Position numbers and translations under genes: made by a program | The notes under the pieces: model-generated | The model's database searches: none | Told to the model about the DNA's origin: nothing | The model's input: only the letters and a program-made list of their open reading frames with translations | Shown: positions 34,697 to 45,794 of the stretch, in pieces | How positions within the stretch are numbered: position 1 is the stretch's first letter | Layout: every line of letters starts with the position of its first letter | NCBI GenBank assembly: GCA_947069175.1 | Contig: CAMTDV010000015.1 | Span: 25,560,249-25,624,248, forward strand | DNA: 64,000 bases | Source: Scalesia atractyloides | Taxonomy: Eukaryota > Streptophyta > Magnoliopsida > Asterales > Asteraceae | Reading direction: 5' to 3'

Positions 34697-36101
34697 TTAA
34701 AATATCAAGATAAGTTCTTCCTCAAATGGTTTTTCAGGCAGATCAAATGAATTCCACAACCCGTCGTAATTGAATAGCCACGGATCTCCAGGTTTTTGCA
34801 TGGGCGTTGTATATCTCTGGCAATCAACATGTTGAGCAACAATAACCTGATTCATGCTTGGTAGATAGACTCTCTTTTGCGGACTTGCATATCCTATGAA
34901 GAAACCTTCTAAAGATCTGGCTCCGCGAATTTTCCATCCGGGTCCAAAACAGTACACGGTGATCCAAAAGGCTCCAAAAACTCTAGATTAGGTTTTCGCT
35001 GGTTAAGAAGTTCGAAGCATATCTTTTTGTGCTTCTTGACAGTCATTACGCGGTTAAGGATGTAACATGCAGATGCAACAGCTTCGCTCCAAAAGCTGAT
35101 AGGTAACTTTGAATCAGCAAGCATCGTTCGTGCAGTCTCAATAAGCGTTATGTTCTTTGTTCAGCTACTCCATTTTGTTGAGGAGTATAGGGGGCACTGA
35201 ACTCATGATGAATACCCTTAGCATTGCAGAATTCGAGCATCTTGTTGTTCTTAAACTCAGTACCGTTTTCACTTCTGATTCTCTTGATAGGCAAATGGTA
35301 AAGGTTTTCAAGCTTTCGAAACAAGATCATCAAATTTTCAAACGTTTCATTCTTGCTTTCTTGAAAGAACACCCACGAGAATCTAGAGAAGTCGCCGGTT
35401 CCGACCAGGCAGTATAGATCTCCTGTAATACTTTTCACATTGACAGGCCCAAAGAGATCCATGTACCTTTCTAGTGGAAGTTTGATGGAGTTGAGAAGCT
35501 TCTTCGGGTGTGACTTTTTGTGCTGCTTCCACTTTTTGTAGCTGATACAGTCGTCTGATAAATGAAAATTTTTGAGATTCACCCATTCCACTAGATTGTT
35601 GTGCACCAGAAAATTCATCTTCCTTAAGTGTATGTGACCCATCTTCCTATGCCATAGGATTGATTCTTTCTCAGTAGCCTTTGATACAAAACACTGTCCC
35701 TCTTTTGAAGTAGTGGATGCGACGCTCATGTCTAAGACATATAGATCATTTTCTTGCGAAGCGCGCCTAAGGATCCACTCCTCAGGAATAACAAAACCAG
35801 GTTTGAGAATAAGACATTCTTTGTCATTGAAGTGAGTTGTGAACTTCTTATCACAAATCTGCAAGATGCTCAAAAGATTGTTCTCAAGCTCAGCAATGTA
35901 GTTCACTTTGTCAAATGATACGACTCCGTTTGTCAAAATTCCTTCTCCTACGATCCTGCCGCCCTGTGTTCCGGCAAACCAAACATATCCTCCCCTGATG
36001 GCTTTTATATTGTACAACAAAGCCAACATCCCTGTCATGTGCCTAGAAGCTCCACTGTCCATAATCCACTTTGAAATGATTGACCCTGGAAGCCCCTGCA
36101 C
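34697..36101 (-). pseudogene. pol: Cop-4 protease and integrase
   Basis: WIMDSGASRHMTG marks the retropepsin. LWHRKMGHIH and a damaged CISYKKWKQ (usual second cysteine now Y) form the HHCC domain. The DDE core keeps MDLFGPV, but SDNG is SENG in RSENGTEFKNN, so the second catalytic aspartate is lost; QQNGVAEQRT keeps the glutamate. The frame then breaks: 35124-34909 (LPISFWSEAVASACYILNR) and 34957-34697 (GFFIGYA) complete the C-terminal domain. Confidence 0.9.
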
Positions 36102-36115
36102 ACACGAAAAGCATA

Positions 36116-39100
36116 TTACTTAAACAGAGAGACCCAAGCCCTTTCGGTCTTGGGTGGGCTGACAATGTCGACTTTTGGAACTTTGGCAACTTTGTCTTCT
36201 TTCTTAACCTCAACCCATTGTCCAGTCTTGAATTCAGTCTTATCTTTTGAGTTGACTGGAACATTGGTTGATTTTGGGGTTACAGGAGATGTTTTTGCTT
36301 TGGCTACCCAGGTTTGTGCCTTTGAAAATGCCTTTTTGATGTAGAGATTAGATTCCTTTCTTTCATTTTTCTTTGAGGTTTCTCCAACTTCAAATTTTGA
36401 AACGATCTCCGTTGGTGATTCCTTAATAGAATTGGCATTGTCATTTCTCTTTAAAATTTTTGTTGGCACAAACTCTGGACCCTTTTTCTTCTCATATACA
36501 GTAAACCTCTTTTGCTCATGAACAGGTTTTGGACGATTTTGGGAACATTGTCGTTCAATATGCCCAACCTTGTTGCATCTGTAGCATATTCTTCTTTCGT
36601 TTCCAACAGTATGTTCCAAAGCCTGTTCACGAAGCTCCTTTTCTTTCTTAAACTCTTCGTTTGTTTGTTTGTTAATGACATCTTTCTCCTCAACAGTGTT
36701 AGTTCCAAAAACAAACTCAACTTTCTTTGTAAAATTTTGCTTTCGAGATTTGTTATATCTTTTCTTTTCAAATCCTAACCCATCCCTTTTGTTCTCAGGA
36801 TAACCTCTACCTCTTGGATGAATGACTTTATCTGATTTCTTTGGTTTTGAGTAAAAACCAGCAACTTGTTTTTCAAGATCAGATGTGTCAACTTCAATGA
36901 GTTTAAAGAATTTGTCGACACGATCAAAGTTAACATTCTGGACTGGGAATTCTTCATCAATATATAGTTTATCTGATCCTTTCAGTTTGTAGATAACTAC
37001 ATTAGGATCGTCACTTAAACTATTTTCTTATATTGTGATAAAATTTTCATGAAAACTTTTCTCACTTCCAGAAGGTGAACTTGAATCTGAATTTTCATTG
37101 TTTGACTCAACACTTTCATAAACTGTGCTATCATACTCATTTTCAAAAACATTTTCAACCACTTTGGTTACCACTTCGGATTCATAATCCTTTTCAAATT
37201 TGGAATATGTTACGTCAAGATTTTCAGGCAGCTGGTTGTTCTTTTCAGTGAGTAAGTTAAGATTTAGCGCCTTATCCATCACATCAGGATGTTTCTTAGC
37301 ATAGCTATTCCACATAGGGGGTGGAACTTGATCGTAACATTTTCCATTTTGCTTATCATTCTTCTTCCCTTCTTTGTTATGTTCTGGTTTTGGAAGAATA
37401 TGATCAAGAACATACATGCTGGTAGAATAACTGATTAGCAACTTGTTAACCCTTTCAGTTTCTATTTTTGTTTTCTCCAGCTCACTTTTTAGCTCAGCAA
37501 TTGTGTTAATGTGCAAATTAATGGCCATTTGTTTTTCCACCATAGTTTCTTTGAGCATTGAAAGTGTTTTGTCATCTTCCTTGACCGTTTTTATACTGTC
37601 AAATGGTTCCGCTGAGTTTATCATATGAATCTTTAACAGTGTTGTTGTCATATGATAATTTGTCATTGTAGATTTTAAGTTCTTTAAAAGATTCTGCTTT
37701 CTCAGCACATTGCTTACATGCTTCAGCACATTTTAAACATGAGCTGACCGATTCGACAGTTCACTAGAATCCAATGGAATTTGAAAATGAAGATATTTTG
37801 ATTTGAAAATTATTTCAATTCAAATTGAGCTTTGATTGTTTCATTTTCTGCTTCAACCTTTTCTACTTGTTCTTCCACACTGACTACCTCTTTTGTATTG
37901 GCCATGAGTGCTTTGTTGGCCATGTCAGTTAAGCTCTCCAGTGTTACAGGTTTGGTTACATCTATCACCTCTACACACTCTGCCTTTGTCTCATCAGAAG
38001 TTTCTGCTGTATGTCAAGACTCAAAGCTACCTGCAAAAGTTTTCAGAATTGTGTCAAATAAATAGGATTTAGGAGTACCTGCCAGATGTTCCTCTTCCTC
38101 TGCTGAAGTTCTGAAGTAATCTGCCAATACTTCTTCCATCTCTTCTTCTGAAACTTCTTCAGATGCTTCTGGTTCTTCCATGATTTCAGCAACAAGTGCA
38201 AGACTTTCCTTTTTGGAAATGAAATTGTTCCAATAGAACCCTTCATCTTCTTGTGTGATCATAAGAGCTTTGTCTTTTGAGTTTGAGAGTCCATCTTCAA
38301 TTTGAGCCATTCGTTTTTCTGGCTGAGGTCGATGATAAATCGCCTTTCTGTAATAATCATCTCCAAATGGATTCTGATTCCCCTTTACTTCTCGATTAGG
38401 ACATTCGCGCTTGAAGTGTCCTTTCTCTCTCAATTTGAAGCATGTAAATTTGGATTTATCAAATCCTAATTTACCGTCAAGGCCCCTTAAATCATCTCTT
38501 CCAGTAATTTCCAAAAAACGCTGAGCCCTTCGAACCACTGATGCCATGCACCACATGATGTCAATCAATTCCATCTTTTCTGGATCAATTTGGTCGTAGT
38601 CTTCTTTAGTCATTTCTGGATTTCTGATTCGTCCAGCTACACGACTCTCATAGGATTCCGGAACTGTTACAAGGAACACCATATGTTGCTTAGCAGTTTG
38701 CTCATTGAAGTCTTGAGCGTTCTGGAGATTCACTGCGATGTTACATTGCAAGATCCGTTGATTAGAATTGGATTGATTTTGATGGTTGCTTGGTGGTTGA
38801 TTGGAGCTTTGAGACGATTTTTGTCCTTGGTGATTGTTTGGATTGAAGGAAGCAAACGTTTGGAAGCCACTTGATTGGTTGGAGGCAGGACTGGCATTTG
38901 AGCTGGCACTAAAAGCTGTTTGGATCTTGGGACTTTGAACAGGAGTGTTTGGATTTCCTTTGTAGTATAGATTGACGTCCTGTTGCGAATTTGATTTCTT
39001 TACTTTTGCCATTTTCTGCATCCCTAGTTCGTGCCCTTCCAATTTCTCTACAAATCTTGGCAAACTGAGACTGTCATATTCAGCTCCATTCTTCAGGATT

Positions 39101-39721
39101 GTTAGATATGTTGCCCAATCTCCTTCAGGCAAAGAATCTGCCAGTTTGTCGACTAGTTCTTCATTCGTCTTGACAATTCCCATGCGCTTCATTTGTACTA
39201 CCAGGTGGCAATACCTTTCTATGAGTTGCTTCATGTTCTCGCCTGGAAGAATGTTGAACACTTCGAATTCTTTGTTCAGCAGCGCCTTCTTACCTTTCTC
39301 ACATTAGTACTCCCTTGTGCCCTCAATCGTAAGGCGAGCCATAATGAATGAGTGTCATCATCGTGTTGTAGGAGAACTAAGATCTCTTCTTTTATGGCTT
39401 GCTGAAGGAGATTCATCATTTTCTTCTCCATGATGTACTTTTCTCGTTCATCATCGGACAGACGAGCCACTGTTTTCTCAATGCCAAGTTCATTAAGTGG
39501 TGGTTGATACTTATTCTCAAGTGCGAACCTAACTGTTAAATTTGTTTCTTGAACCCAGTTCTTGAAGCGTTCACTCCAACTCTCGTAGTATTCAATGTTC
39601 ATGAGCTTTGAAGGCTTTGTCGTAGTTCCCATTTCATTATCTAGATTTATGTTTTGGGCTGCTACGGAAGCTGTGACTGCTGTGTAGCGAATGCGTTATG
39701 AAATTCTTCCTCACCTGACAT
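36116..39721 (-). pseudogene. gag: Cop-4 gag, frameshifted, one zinc knuckle damaged
   Basis: ATG at 39721 aligns with the Cop-5 gag start (EEFHNAFA). Pieces: 39632-39276, 39261-38014, 37729-37028, and 36960-36116 over more than one frame. Landmarks are VQETNLTVRFAL, MKQLIERYCHLVVQMKR, LPEGDWATYLTILKNG and a coiled coil around INTIAELKSELEKTK. The first knuckle reads CFKLREKGHFKREC with its second cysteine changed to leucine; the second, CYRCNKVGHIERQC, is intact. At least four frame changes. A long gag with two knuckles is shared with Cop-5, so the two are one lineage. Confidence 0.87.
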
Positions 39722-39800
39722 CTTGAAAATGCTTAAAACAGAAAAACAGATTAAGACTGGTTAACTTGAAACTGACTGAAAATTTGAAAATTGCTGAGAA

Positions 39801-39958
39801 TTTTCGTACGAAAAGTATCTTGAAATTTCGTGTGAAAATTTTCAAATTTTCGTACGAAAATTTATATTTCGTGCGAAATTTGTTGTCTGCAGTTAATTTA
39901 AACTTATCAGAAATTTGTTCCCTGATTTTCGTACGAAATCTAATATTTCGTGTGAAAA
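39801..39958 (-). repeat. TTTCGTACGAAA palindrome array in the Cop-4 leader
   Basis: TTCGTACGAA or TTCGTGYGAA cores at about 39803, 39827, 39849, 39868, 39928 and 39947, spaced about 19-24 bp except one 60-bp gap. More copies lie in the LTR (about 40519, 40530, 40555). They hold the same place in the element as the Cop-5 palindromes but have a different core. Confidence 0.9.
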
Positions 39959-40234
39959 TACTTGTCTTCTTCGAACCCTCGTTCACAATTTTACGTTTTT
40001 GGCAATTTTAAGCATGATTTTGATGGATTTTAGGTTCGTATGTGTTAGGAAGCTGTTTAGAATTGATTTTAACACGTTATACTAATAACCTAGTCCAAAT
40101 TGTCCATGAAATCCTTCAGATCTAGAACAAGTTCCAAGAAAGAGTAGAAGAAGAGTTTCTAATGGATGAATCTTGAACTTTGAAGGTTGAATCCAGCTGA
40201 AACTTGGTTGTTTGTTCACAAATCAGACATTAAG

Positions 40235-40246
40235 GCTCTGATACCA
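40235..40246 (-). promoter_or_regulatory. Cop-4 primer binding site
   Basis: Minus-strand TGGTATCAGAGC, two bases inside the LTR. Confidence 0.92.
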
Positions 40247-40248
40247 CT

Positions 40249-40675
40249 TGTGAATGCTAGGATCAGACCCAACTAGTGAGCTTTCGGTCTGACTTGCTCA
40301 GCTAACAGAGGCGGAATTCATTGTTAGCTGATTGAACAAACAAAGAACAAGTGATGATTACTGTTTAACCGTCTGTATATTAATTAACGTTGAAATGATT
40401 ACAGACTCGAGCAGGGCTTCGCCTCTGATATCCAAAAACAGCATACTGGACAAACATCCTAAGTCACCTATTTATAGGCAAGACATGACAGCACCTAGTG
40501 ACTCAGGACTCCAGATTTTCGTACGAAATTTTCGTACGAAAATCCTTATAACTTTTCGTACAAAAATTATGTTACATACACATAACTTTCAAAAACAAAA
40601 CATTTGACGCTATGAAACCCTGTCAGTACAATAGACTCGTCTTAGATGTAGGCAATAGACATATGTGCACCAACA
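40249..40675 (-). repeat. Cop-4 5' LTR
   Basis: TGTGAATGCTAGG...TGTGCACCAACA, 427 bp, next to its primer site. On the minus strand it begins TGTTGGTGCACATATGTC, like the Cop-5 LTR start, supporting common ancestry. CTTAG (40676-40680) is the expected target duplication; no partner is seen. Confidence 0.85.
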
Positions 40676-40676
40676 C

Positions 40677-41252
40677 TTAGGAGTAATTGTAATCAGTTTT
40701 AGCCATAATAGCATATCCCAAGTATTGAATTTTCAAAGGTATTTCGTTAAAACCAGTTGTTTTACTTGAAACACAGGTTAGCAGGGCATGAAACATGAAT
40801 TTCATAGGAGGTGGAAATTTTCCTTTTTCCATAGCGGCTTTTGTTAACTGTCCTGTATACCCTCTTTCGGTCAAATCAATTTGATACTCATCCTTAGGGA
40901 AAGAAATTTTACCTGCATGATCGTCCATCTGAAATACTTCTGAGATGGTTTGTGGAGTTATTGCAACCATGATACCTCCTACTTTAGATGAGATTGCCCA
41001 AGGCTTTTTATTTTGAATTTCGAGTTCAGCATTAGCCTAGAAATCTCGTAGGGTGTCTTGATAGATTGGAGCATTACAAGAGAGCAAAGTTTTATACCTT
41101 GATGAAGACAAGATGTCGATGATATAGTGAAAATATGTGTTTTTCTTCGTCCTTTCGAAAGTACAGAGGTATTTCTGTGGATGTTTGATGGTAAGAATGT
41201 GTTTTGGTGGTTCGTGTGACGATTTCTTTTTTGACTTCGCTTTGGGAGCCAT
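40677..41252 (-). pseudogene. Cop-3 env-like (Sirevirus extra ORF) fragment
   Basis: ATG at 41252 opens MAPKAKSKKKSSHEPPKH, a basic start. The frame runs 192 codons to 40677 with a single in-frame TAG at about 41037-41039 (DF-stop-ANAELEIQ; a TGG to TAG change would explain it). Downstream are KKPWAISSKVGG, VAITPQTISEVFQMDD and KFMFHALLTCVSSKTTGFNE, the pattern of the extra frame found after pol in Sirevirus-type copia elements, sometimes called env-like; no membrane segment is visible, and its function is unknown. The frame is cut at its 3' side by the Cop-4 LTR. Confidence 0.7.
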
Positions 41253-41699
41253 GATCTTGAGAGAATGGTTTAGAAATTTTTGAAATTGCACAGTGAAAAT
41301 GAAACCTTTATTTGGGGATAGAAACAAGGTTTTATAGGGTTTGCCAAAAAAGTGATGATGACGTGGCATCTGACACAACGACTGTCGAATAACATCTGTC
41401 CACGTGTACCCGCTGATTGACAATGGAAGACAGTTGTTTGGCTAACCACTGTTAGAGTAAACTACCAATGGTTGTGACCAATTATAAATTATCGGAGGAT
41501 ACATAACAGTGGAAATATTTTTCTAGGCGAACAATGTTTTTGTGCTATCAGTGCTTTGAACAGACTTTGAGGATTTATTGAGAGATTCAATTTTAAACTA
41601 TTTTTAAGGATGGATTTTGATTTTCTAAAAACATTTTATTGCTATTTACACATGGATCACAAAAGTAATTTGTTTTTAATCCATGTTTAGCATTCTAAG

Positions 41700-41880
41700 C
41701 CTAGATTATCAGACTGCCAAAAGTGTGAGCATCAAGTGCTTTTGTCAACACATCTGCCAGTTGCTCCTTGATATGGACATGTTGTAAAGAAATCAAACCT
41801 TTTTCATAGCAATCCTTCACAAAGTGATGTCTGATGTCAGTGTTAAATTTTTGGAAGCCCCTTCTTTGGATAGAATTCGG
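41700..41880 (-). pseudogene. pol: Cop-3 pol C-terminus (end of RNase H)
   Basis: Minus-strand reading gives FNTDIRHHFVKDCYEKGL and KEQLADVLTKALDAHTFG, the conserved C-terminus of copia RNase H. The rest of pol upstream is deleted. It lies before the env-like frame, giving the pol-then-env order of Sireviruses. Confidence 0.75.
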
Positions 41881-42945
41881 ATGAAGATTGTGATTACCTG
41901 CAAATTTAATCTTGACAAAAACATTTCATATGGCCTTACTGGAATTTTCATGCATTTATAATCTGACCCTAACCATCATACAGATTTCTTCAGATTTGTT
42001 TTCAAGGAAAAGTAACTCCCTTCTCTCTAAAAATAGAAAGGTTTTACTTCCTGGCAGGTATCTGAGCTTTAACTATCAAAAACAAGTAAAAGCTCATCAT
42101 GTATTACTTTTCAAAAAAAAAAAAAATACGGAAAAGATTAACACATGTCCTGATAGAAACATGAAATTTTTACTAATTAAAAATTTAGTAAAAGTTTCTT
42201 GATAAATGAATCAAATTCACCTGATAGATGTTCTAAGTCCTCTTTGAAACAATTGCTACCTTGGGATAAATCAGTTACCTGAACCTACCTGTAAACAGTG
42301 GTTGCACTCAGCTCGTTTGGTAACAGATGTTTGAGCAGAGACGAAAATTCAATTTTTGGTTTCCTTTTGTAGTACTGGCCTGTAAACTCTCAGGTGTTTT
42401 ATGTTTATACTCTTTTCTTTTGTTATTTAAAAGTTTTGAGATAAACACACTTTTGAGTTTTGTGATTTTTTCTTCTTCTATTCCCCTTTTAACACTTCCA
42501 TAAGCAGATGTCGTAACATTCACTGGAAGACTTTTAAGGAAAGAATAATCAATCCAGAATCATTTACAGTAATGATTTGAGAACGTTAGTCATTTTTTCA
42601 AAATGCTTTTGCTAAAATTCTCATTACTTTTGTTCTGGTTTTCTAAATATCAACCCATAACCATTATAGGATTTTACCCTTTTAAAAATTTTCATAACTT
42701 TTGTTCCTTATGTAGATCTTGTTCCTAAGGTTTAGGTTCACCTCAGTCTCTTGAAGACACTAGATGAATCCTTAGCAACCGTAAATCATGGAATCATCAC
42801 AAAATCCAACACACACATTGAAATCGTATATAACGTGATTAGGCTCTTACTCTGTTTTCTAATAAATACGAACAACACAGCATCACTAAAATTGAGCTGA
42901 TCTTTTTATGTCTAATCGATTGTTAGATTGAATTCGACTGATCAA
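41881..42945 (-). pseudogene. gag: Cop-3 gag relic and leader
   Basis: Patches of the minus strand (42523-42308, TTSAYGSVKRG and KITKLKSV) match the Cop-1 gag around 1370-1440 (DNA GCAGATGT.GTAAC...CACTGGAAGA). Most of gag and all of protease, integrase and RT are missing. The part nearest the primer site is non-coding leader. Confidence 0.55.
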
Positions 42946-42957
42946 GCTCTGATACCA
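42946..42957 (-). promoter_or_regulatory. Cop-3 primer binding site (initiator tRNA-Met)
   Basis: Minus-strand TGGTATCAGAGC two bases inside the LTR. Confidence 0.93.
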
Positions 42958-42959
42958 AT

Positions 42960-43671
42960 TGTTAGGATCTGAGTTTGACCTGATTGTGTTGTTTTAAACA
43001 AATTGATCATAAATAAGATAAAACACATAATACCTTGCAGCAGAATATGATTTAAAACTTTGTAACACAATCAAGTGAGATATTAGCTTTCATCACACAA
43101 TGTTTTCATTACTTAAAAGGTTGAAATGATTACAAGTAATTACATGCATGAATCACTAACTCCCCCTCAACCCGAGCTCACACAGGTTAGATTGTACAAG
43201 ATAAGTGTGTGTGTGAGCTAAATAGAACAATACATGCACTGTCTATTTATCGTACTAATCCTAACCTCTGTGGCATCTTTGCTGACATCACCAAGACAAT
43301 GACATCTAACAGACCTAACAACTTCTAACTACTGCTGATGCTAACCTCTGATACATTTACAAAACATTGATAGCTAACTAATTATAATGCTAACCACTGA
43401 TGAGCTCAACCACTGATGAAGCTTTCAAATATTCTTCAAAGGGTGATCAAACCTTTGACTTCCAGCAGACTTTTGACTTCAACAGAGGTTTGGTCTTCAC
43501 CAGTCTTTATAACCAACAAAGCTTAACCTTGAGCAGATGTTAGAACCATCAGATGTTGGATATCTTGCCATTGAAGGAAGTTGTGAATCAAAACACTGTT
43601 TATTCTGGATCATTTAGAAAAGCCTGTTTTGGCATTTTATCATTTGTTCTTTGTAGGGGTCAATCCCAACA
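42960..43671 (-). repeat. Cop-3 5' LTR
   Basis: Same ends as the partner LTR and next to the primer site at 42946-42957. Target duplication ATTGT follows at 43672. Confidence 0.93.
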
Positions 43672-43899
43672 ATTGTTTTGTTTTCTAGTTTATCTCTGAA
43701 TTCTTAGTATAAACATTAAGGTTTATTATTGTTTAGACTTTAGTTAGTTTTTGATATTTGTGTAAACAATGTAAAGCTTTAAGCTTAATATATAAATCTT
43801 TCAGTTCAAACCGTTTGGGTTTGATCATTGTGTTCTTGGGCTGTTTGAATTGCATCCGTGATTGCATTTAGTGGTATCAGAGCTACGGTAGTCAAATCG

Positions 43900-44330
43900 C
43901 AGGACGTGGAAGAGGTCGCCCTCCTTTGCTTAGAAATGCTAAAGAATGCAATGCATGGAATGCTCATGATCCACGTGATGAAGAGATCACACGACTTCAG
44001 GAGAGAATTAGGTAGTTAGAGCTAAGCTAGAATCTGGAATACATGATAGATACAGAGATCATGTTTGAAGGATGGGATGAAGATGGGAATCTGCCCAGGC
44101 TAAGGGGACGAGAGAAACCCTCCTAGGGATGATCCATATTTTGACAGAAGCGTCTAGCTAATGGCATCCCTGATTGGATCAATACAAGTGAGTGAATCTT
44201 TGACCTCAAGAAAATCGTTGATCAGTTAAAGGTCAAGGTGGTTGCCATTAAGCTAAAAAGTATGGTCCAGAGACCCCGATCTCTGGCCCCTCTAACGGTT
44301 TATTTCGTGTTGAAAGGTACAAATTAAGAG
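43900..44330 (+). pseudogene. gag: Gyp-1 gag fragment
   Basis: Three in-order pieces of a Ty3/gypsy-type gag (R-rich start, DEEITRLQERI helix, and DLKKIVDQLKVKVVAIKLK) are separated by stops and a frame change. No zinc knuckle or pol remains. Confidence 0.55.
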
Positions 44331-44393
44331 GTGATGAGGCTAACCCGAGAAACGTTCATACCTTAACCTGACCTTACTCTTGTTGTTTCAACA

Positions 44394-45794
44394 AGTGGCG
44401 CCCAACGTGGGGCTGCGCTGCTTAGAACAAAAAACTCTTCGTAGTTTAGCTCCAACTGTTCCTAAGTTCTTTCTAGGGTTGGGAAGAACGTTCCTAGAGT
44501 GATGGCTTCTCGATCTCCTTCACACATCTTCATCTCTTGGTACTCTACATGATACCCGGTTTCTAGCTTGCAACTCCACTTTCTAGGTTCCAAGCTTCTA
44601 ACACTTTAATCTTTTTAGAGCATGCTTAGTGTTAATATCCACAATATTTAGAAACTCATTAGGTCCTCACTTATTATGACTTTGAAAGCCCAAAAGTAAG
44701 CATCTTCTCAGGTTCTCACCTAATGTGACCTTAGAAGCTAAGAAGAAAACAAGCTTCTCAGGTCCCCACCTGATGTAACCTAAGAAGCTTAGAAGCAATA
44801 ACTTCATAGCTCCTCACCTAATGCGACATTTAGAAACTCGTAAAGGAGTTAGCTTTCAATTTCATCACCTTATGTGATCTCGGAAGCCCAAACGATAATA
44901 AGCTAAATAGGTCTTCACCTATGGGGATCTAAGGAGCTCAAAAGATAGCCAACTTCACAAAGTATTCACCTATTATGACCCTAGAAGCTTAGCTACACAC
45001 CATTGGGCAACCGTCACAACTAACTCAACCAAGAAGCTTAGAAGCTACTAAACTCTTGCTGCTTTCACAAAGTCTCTAAATAGCAACCTTTGGCAATGAA
45101 GATACACGTGGTAGTATTAAGCATAAGCAAGTAAGCTAATTACCAATGATGGCCGAACCTCATAACGAGAACCAACGAAGGAAAGCCATCATAAGCCAAA
45201 TGAATTATTTAAGCTAAACTAGCTTAGTGGTTGCCCTATTCTTGCTACATGACAGCTAAACTCTAATTTGCACATGAAAAACGAAGACACTTCCAACAAT
45301 GAGGTGCACAAAGAAACTAACCACTAGGGCATATTCGCAAGAACGACCAATGCTAAATATGGTCACATGTTCAAAAAAAACATTGATGGACTTAGTATGC
45401 TTCTAATTCAACAGTTTACTTGAAACAAGCGTAAATTCTTTTGAGCACCTTATAGCAGATTCTTAAATAACAAAAGAAGCTCATAAGCTTCAAAGGAAGT
45501 TTAACCGTTTCCATAAAAAAATGGAGCTTAGAAGCTTAGAAACTTAGAAGCTCAACAAGCTTAGAAGCTTAAAAGCTCAACAAACGTAGAAGTTCATAAG
45601 TTCCAAAAAGAAGCTCATAAACAAGAGGTTCAAAATCGAAGGAAAGGATACTAAGTCACAAGCATCCATAACAAAGTCATGACTACTTATGACTAGGGGT
45701 TGATATATGTACCTAAATTCCGATTTTCTAAGAAACCTAGAGGCTAAAAAGATGAGAAGTTGAGCAGCTACACATGTTGAGGTTATTGCTGACA
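44394..45794 (+). mobile_element. Gyp-2: start of an AAGCTT-rich non-coding LTR-element interior
   Basis: A CTTGTTGTTTCAACA end (44393) is followed by TGGCGCCCAACGTGGGG (44396-44412), a tRNA primer-site-like sequence, so an LTR should end here. The interior has no frame beyond a short ATGGCTTCTCGATC start and is made of degenerate units such as CTCACCTAATGTGACC and AAGCTTAGAAGCT. It stops at the Athila LTR (45795) and similar sequence returns at about 60255. This looks like a LARD (large non-coding LTR derivative). Confidence 0.5.

Larger units (their letters stand above)
24900..40675 (-). mobile_element. Cop-4: Ty1/copia element without a 3' LTR, host of Cop-5
   Basis: 5' LTR 40249-40675, primer site, leader, gag (39721 to 36116), protease-integrase (36101 to 34697), linker and RT (34666 to 33389) and RNase H (26122 to about 25338) are collinear on the minus strand once Cop-5 is removed. 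At the left it runs straight into the 3' UTR, purine tract and LTR of Cop-3; no copy of its own LTR is found there. Its 3' end was therefore lost by deletion or recombination with Cop-3. All coding parts are damaged. Confidence 0.75.
24117..43671 (-). mobile_element. Cop-3: Ty1/copia composite with nested elements, perfect TSD
   Basis: Two LTRs of 713 and 712 bp (24117-24829, 42960-43671) are flanked by ATTGT on both sides (24112-24116, 43672-43676), so they belong to one insertion. The 5' part on the right keeps a gag relic, the end of RNase H and an env-like frame (40677-41252). From 40675 leftward the interior is another copia element, Cop-4, which itself contains Cop-5. The Cop-3 protease, integrase and most RT are gone (deletion between about 42300 and 41880). 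The position of an env-like frame after pol marks it as Sirevirus-like. Confidence 0.85.
22781..44330 (+). mobile_element. Gyp-1: LTR and gag relic split by a hAT element and by Cop-3
   Basis: The LTR is in three pieces: 22781-22825, 23976-24116 and about 43677-43866, about 380 bp in all. It probably starts TGTGTCAACA and ends GTGATTGCA. A TGGTATCAGAGCT primer site follows at 43872-43884. From about 43900 a gag relic reads RGRGRPPLL, DEEITRLQERIR and VDQLKVKVVAIKLK, as in plant Ty3/gypsy gag, with stops and a frameshift. It breaks off near 44330. The left boundary is uncertain. Confidence 0.55.

Noticed and set aside
44396..44412. TGGCGCCCAACGTGGGG as part of a tRNA gene
   Set aside because: Only the primer-site complement is present; no cloverleaf or A/B boxes. 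No tRNA or rRNA gene was recognised in the window.
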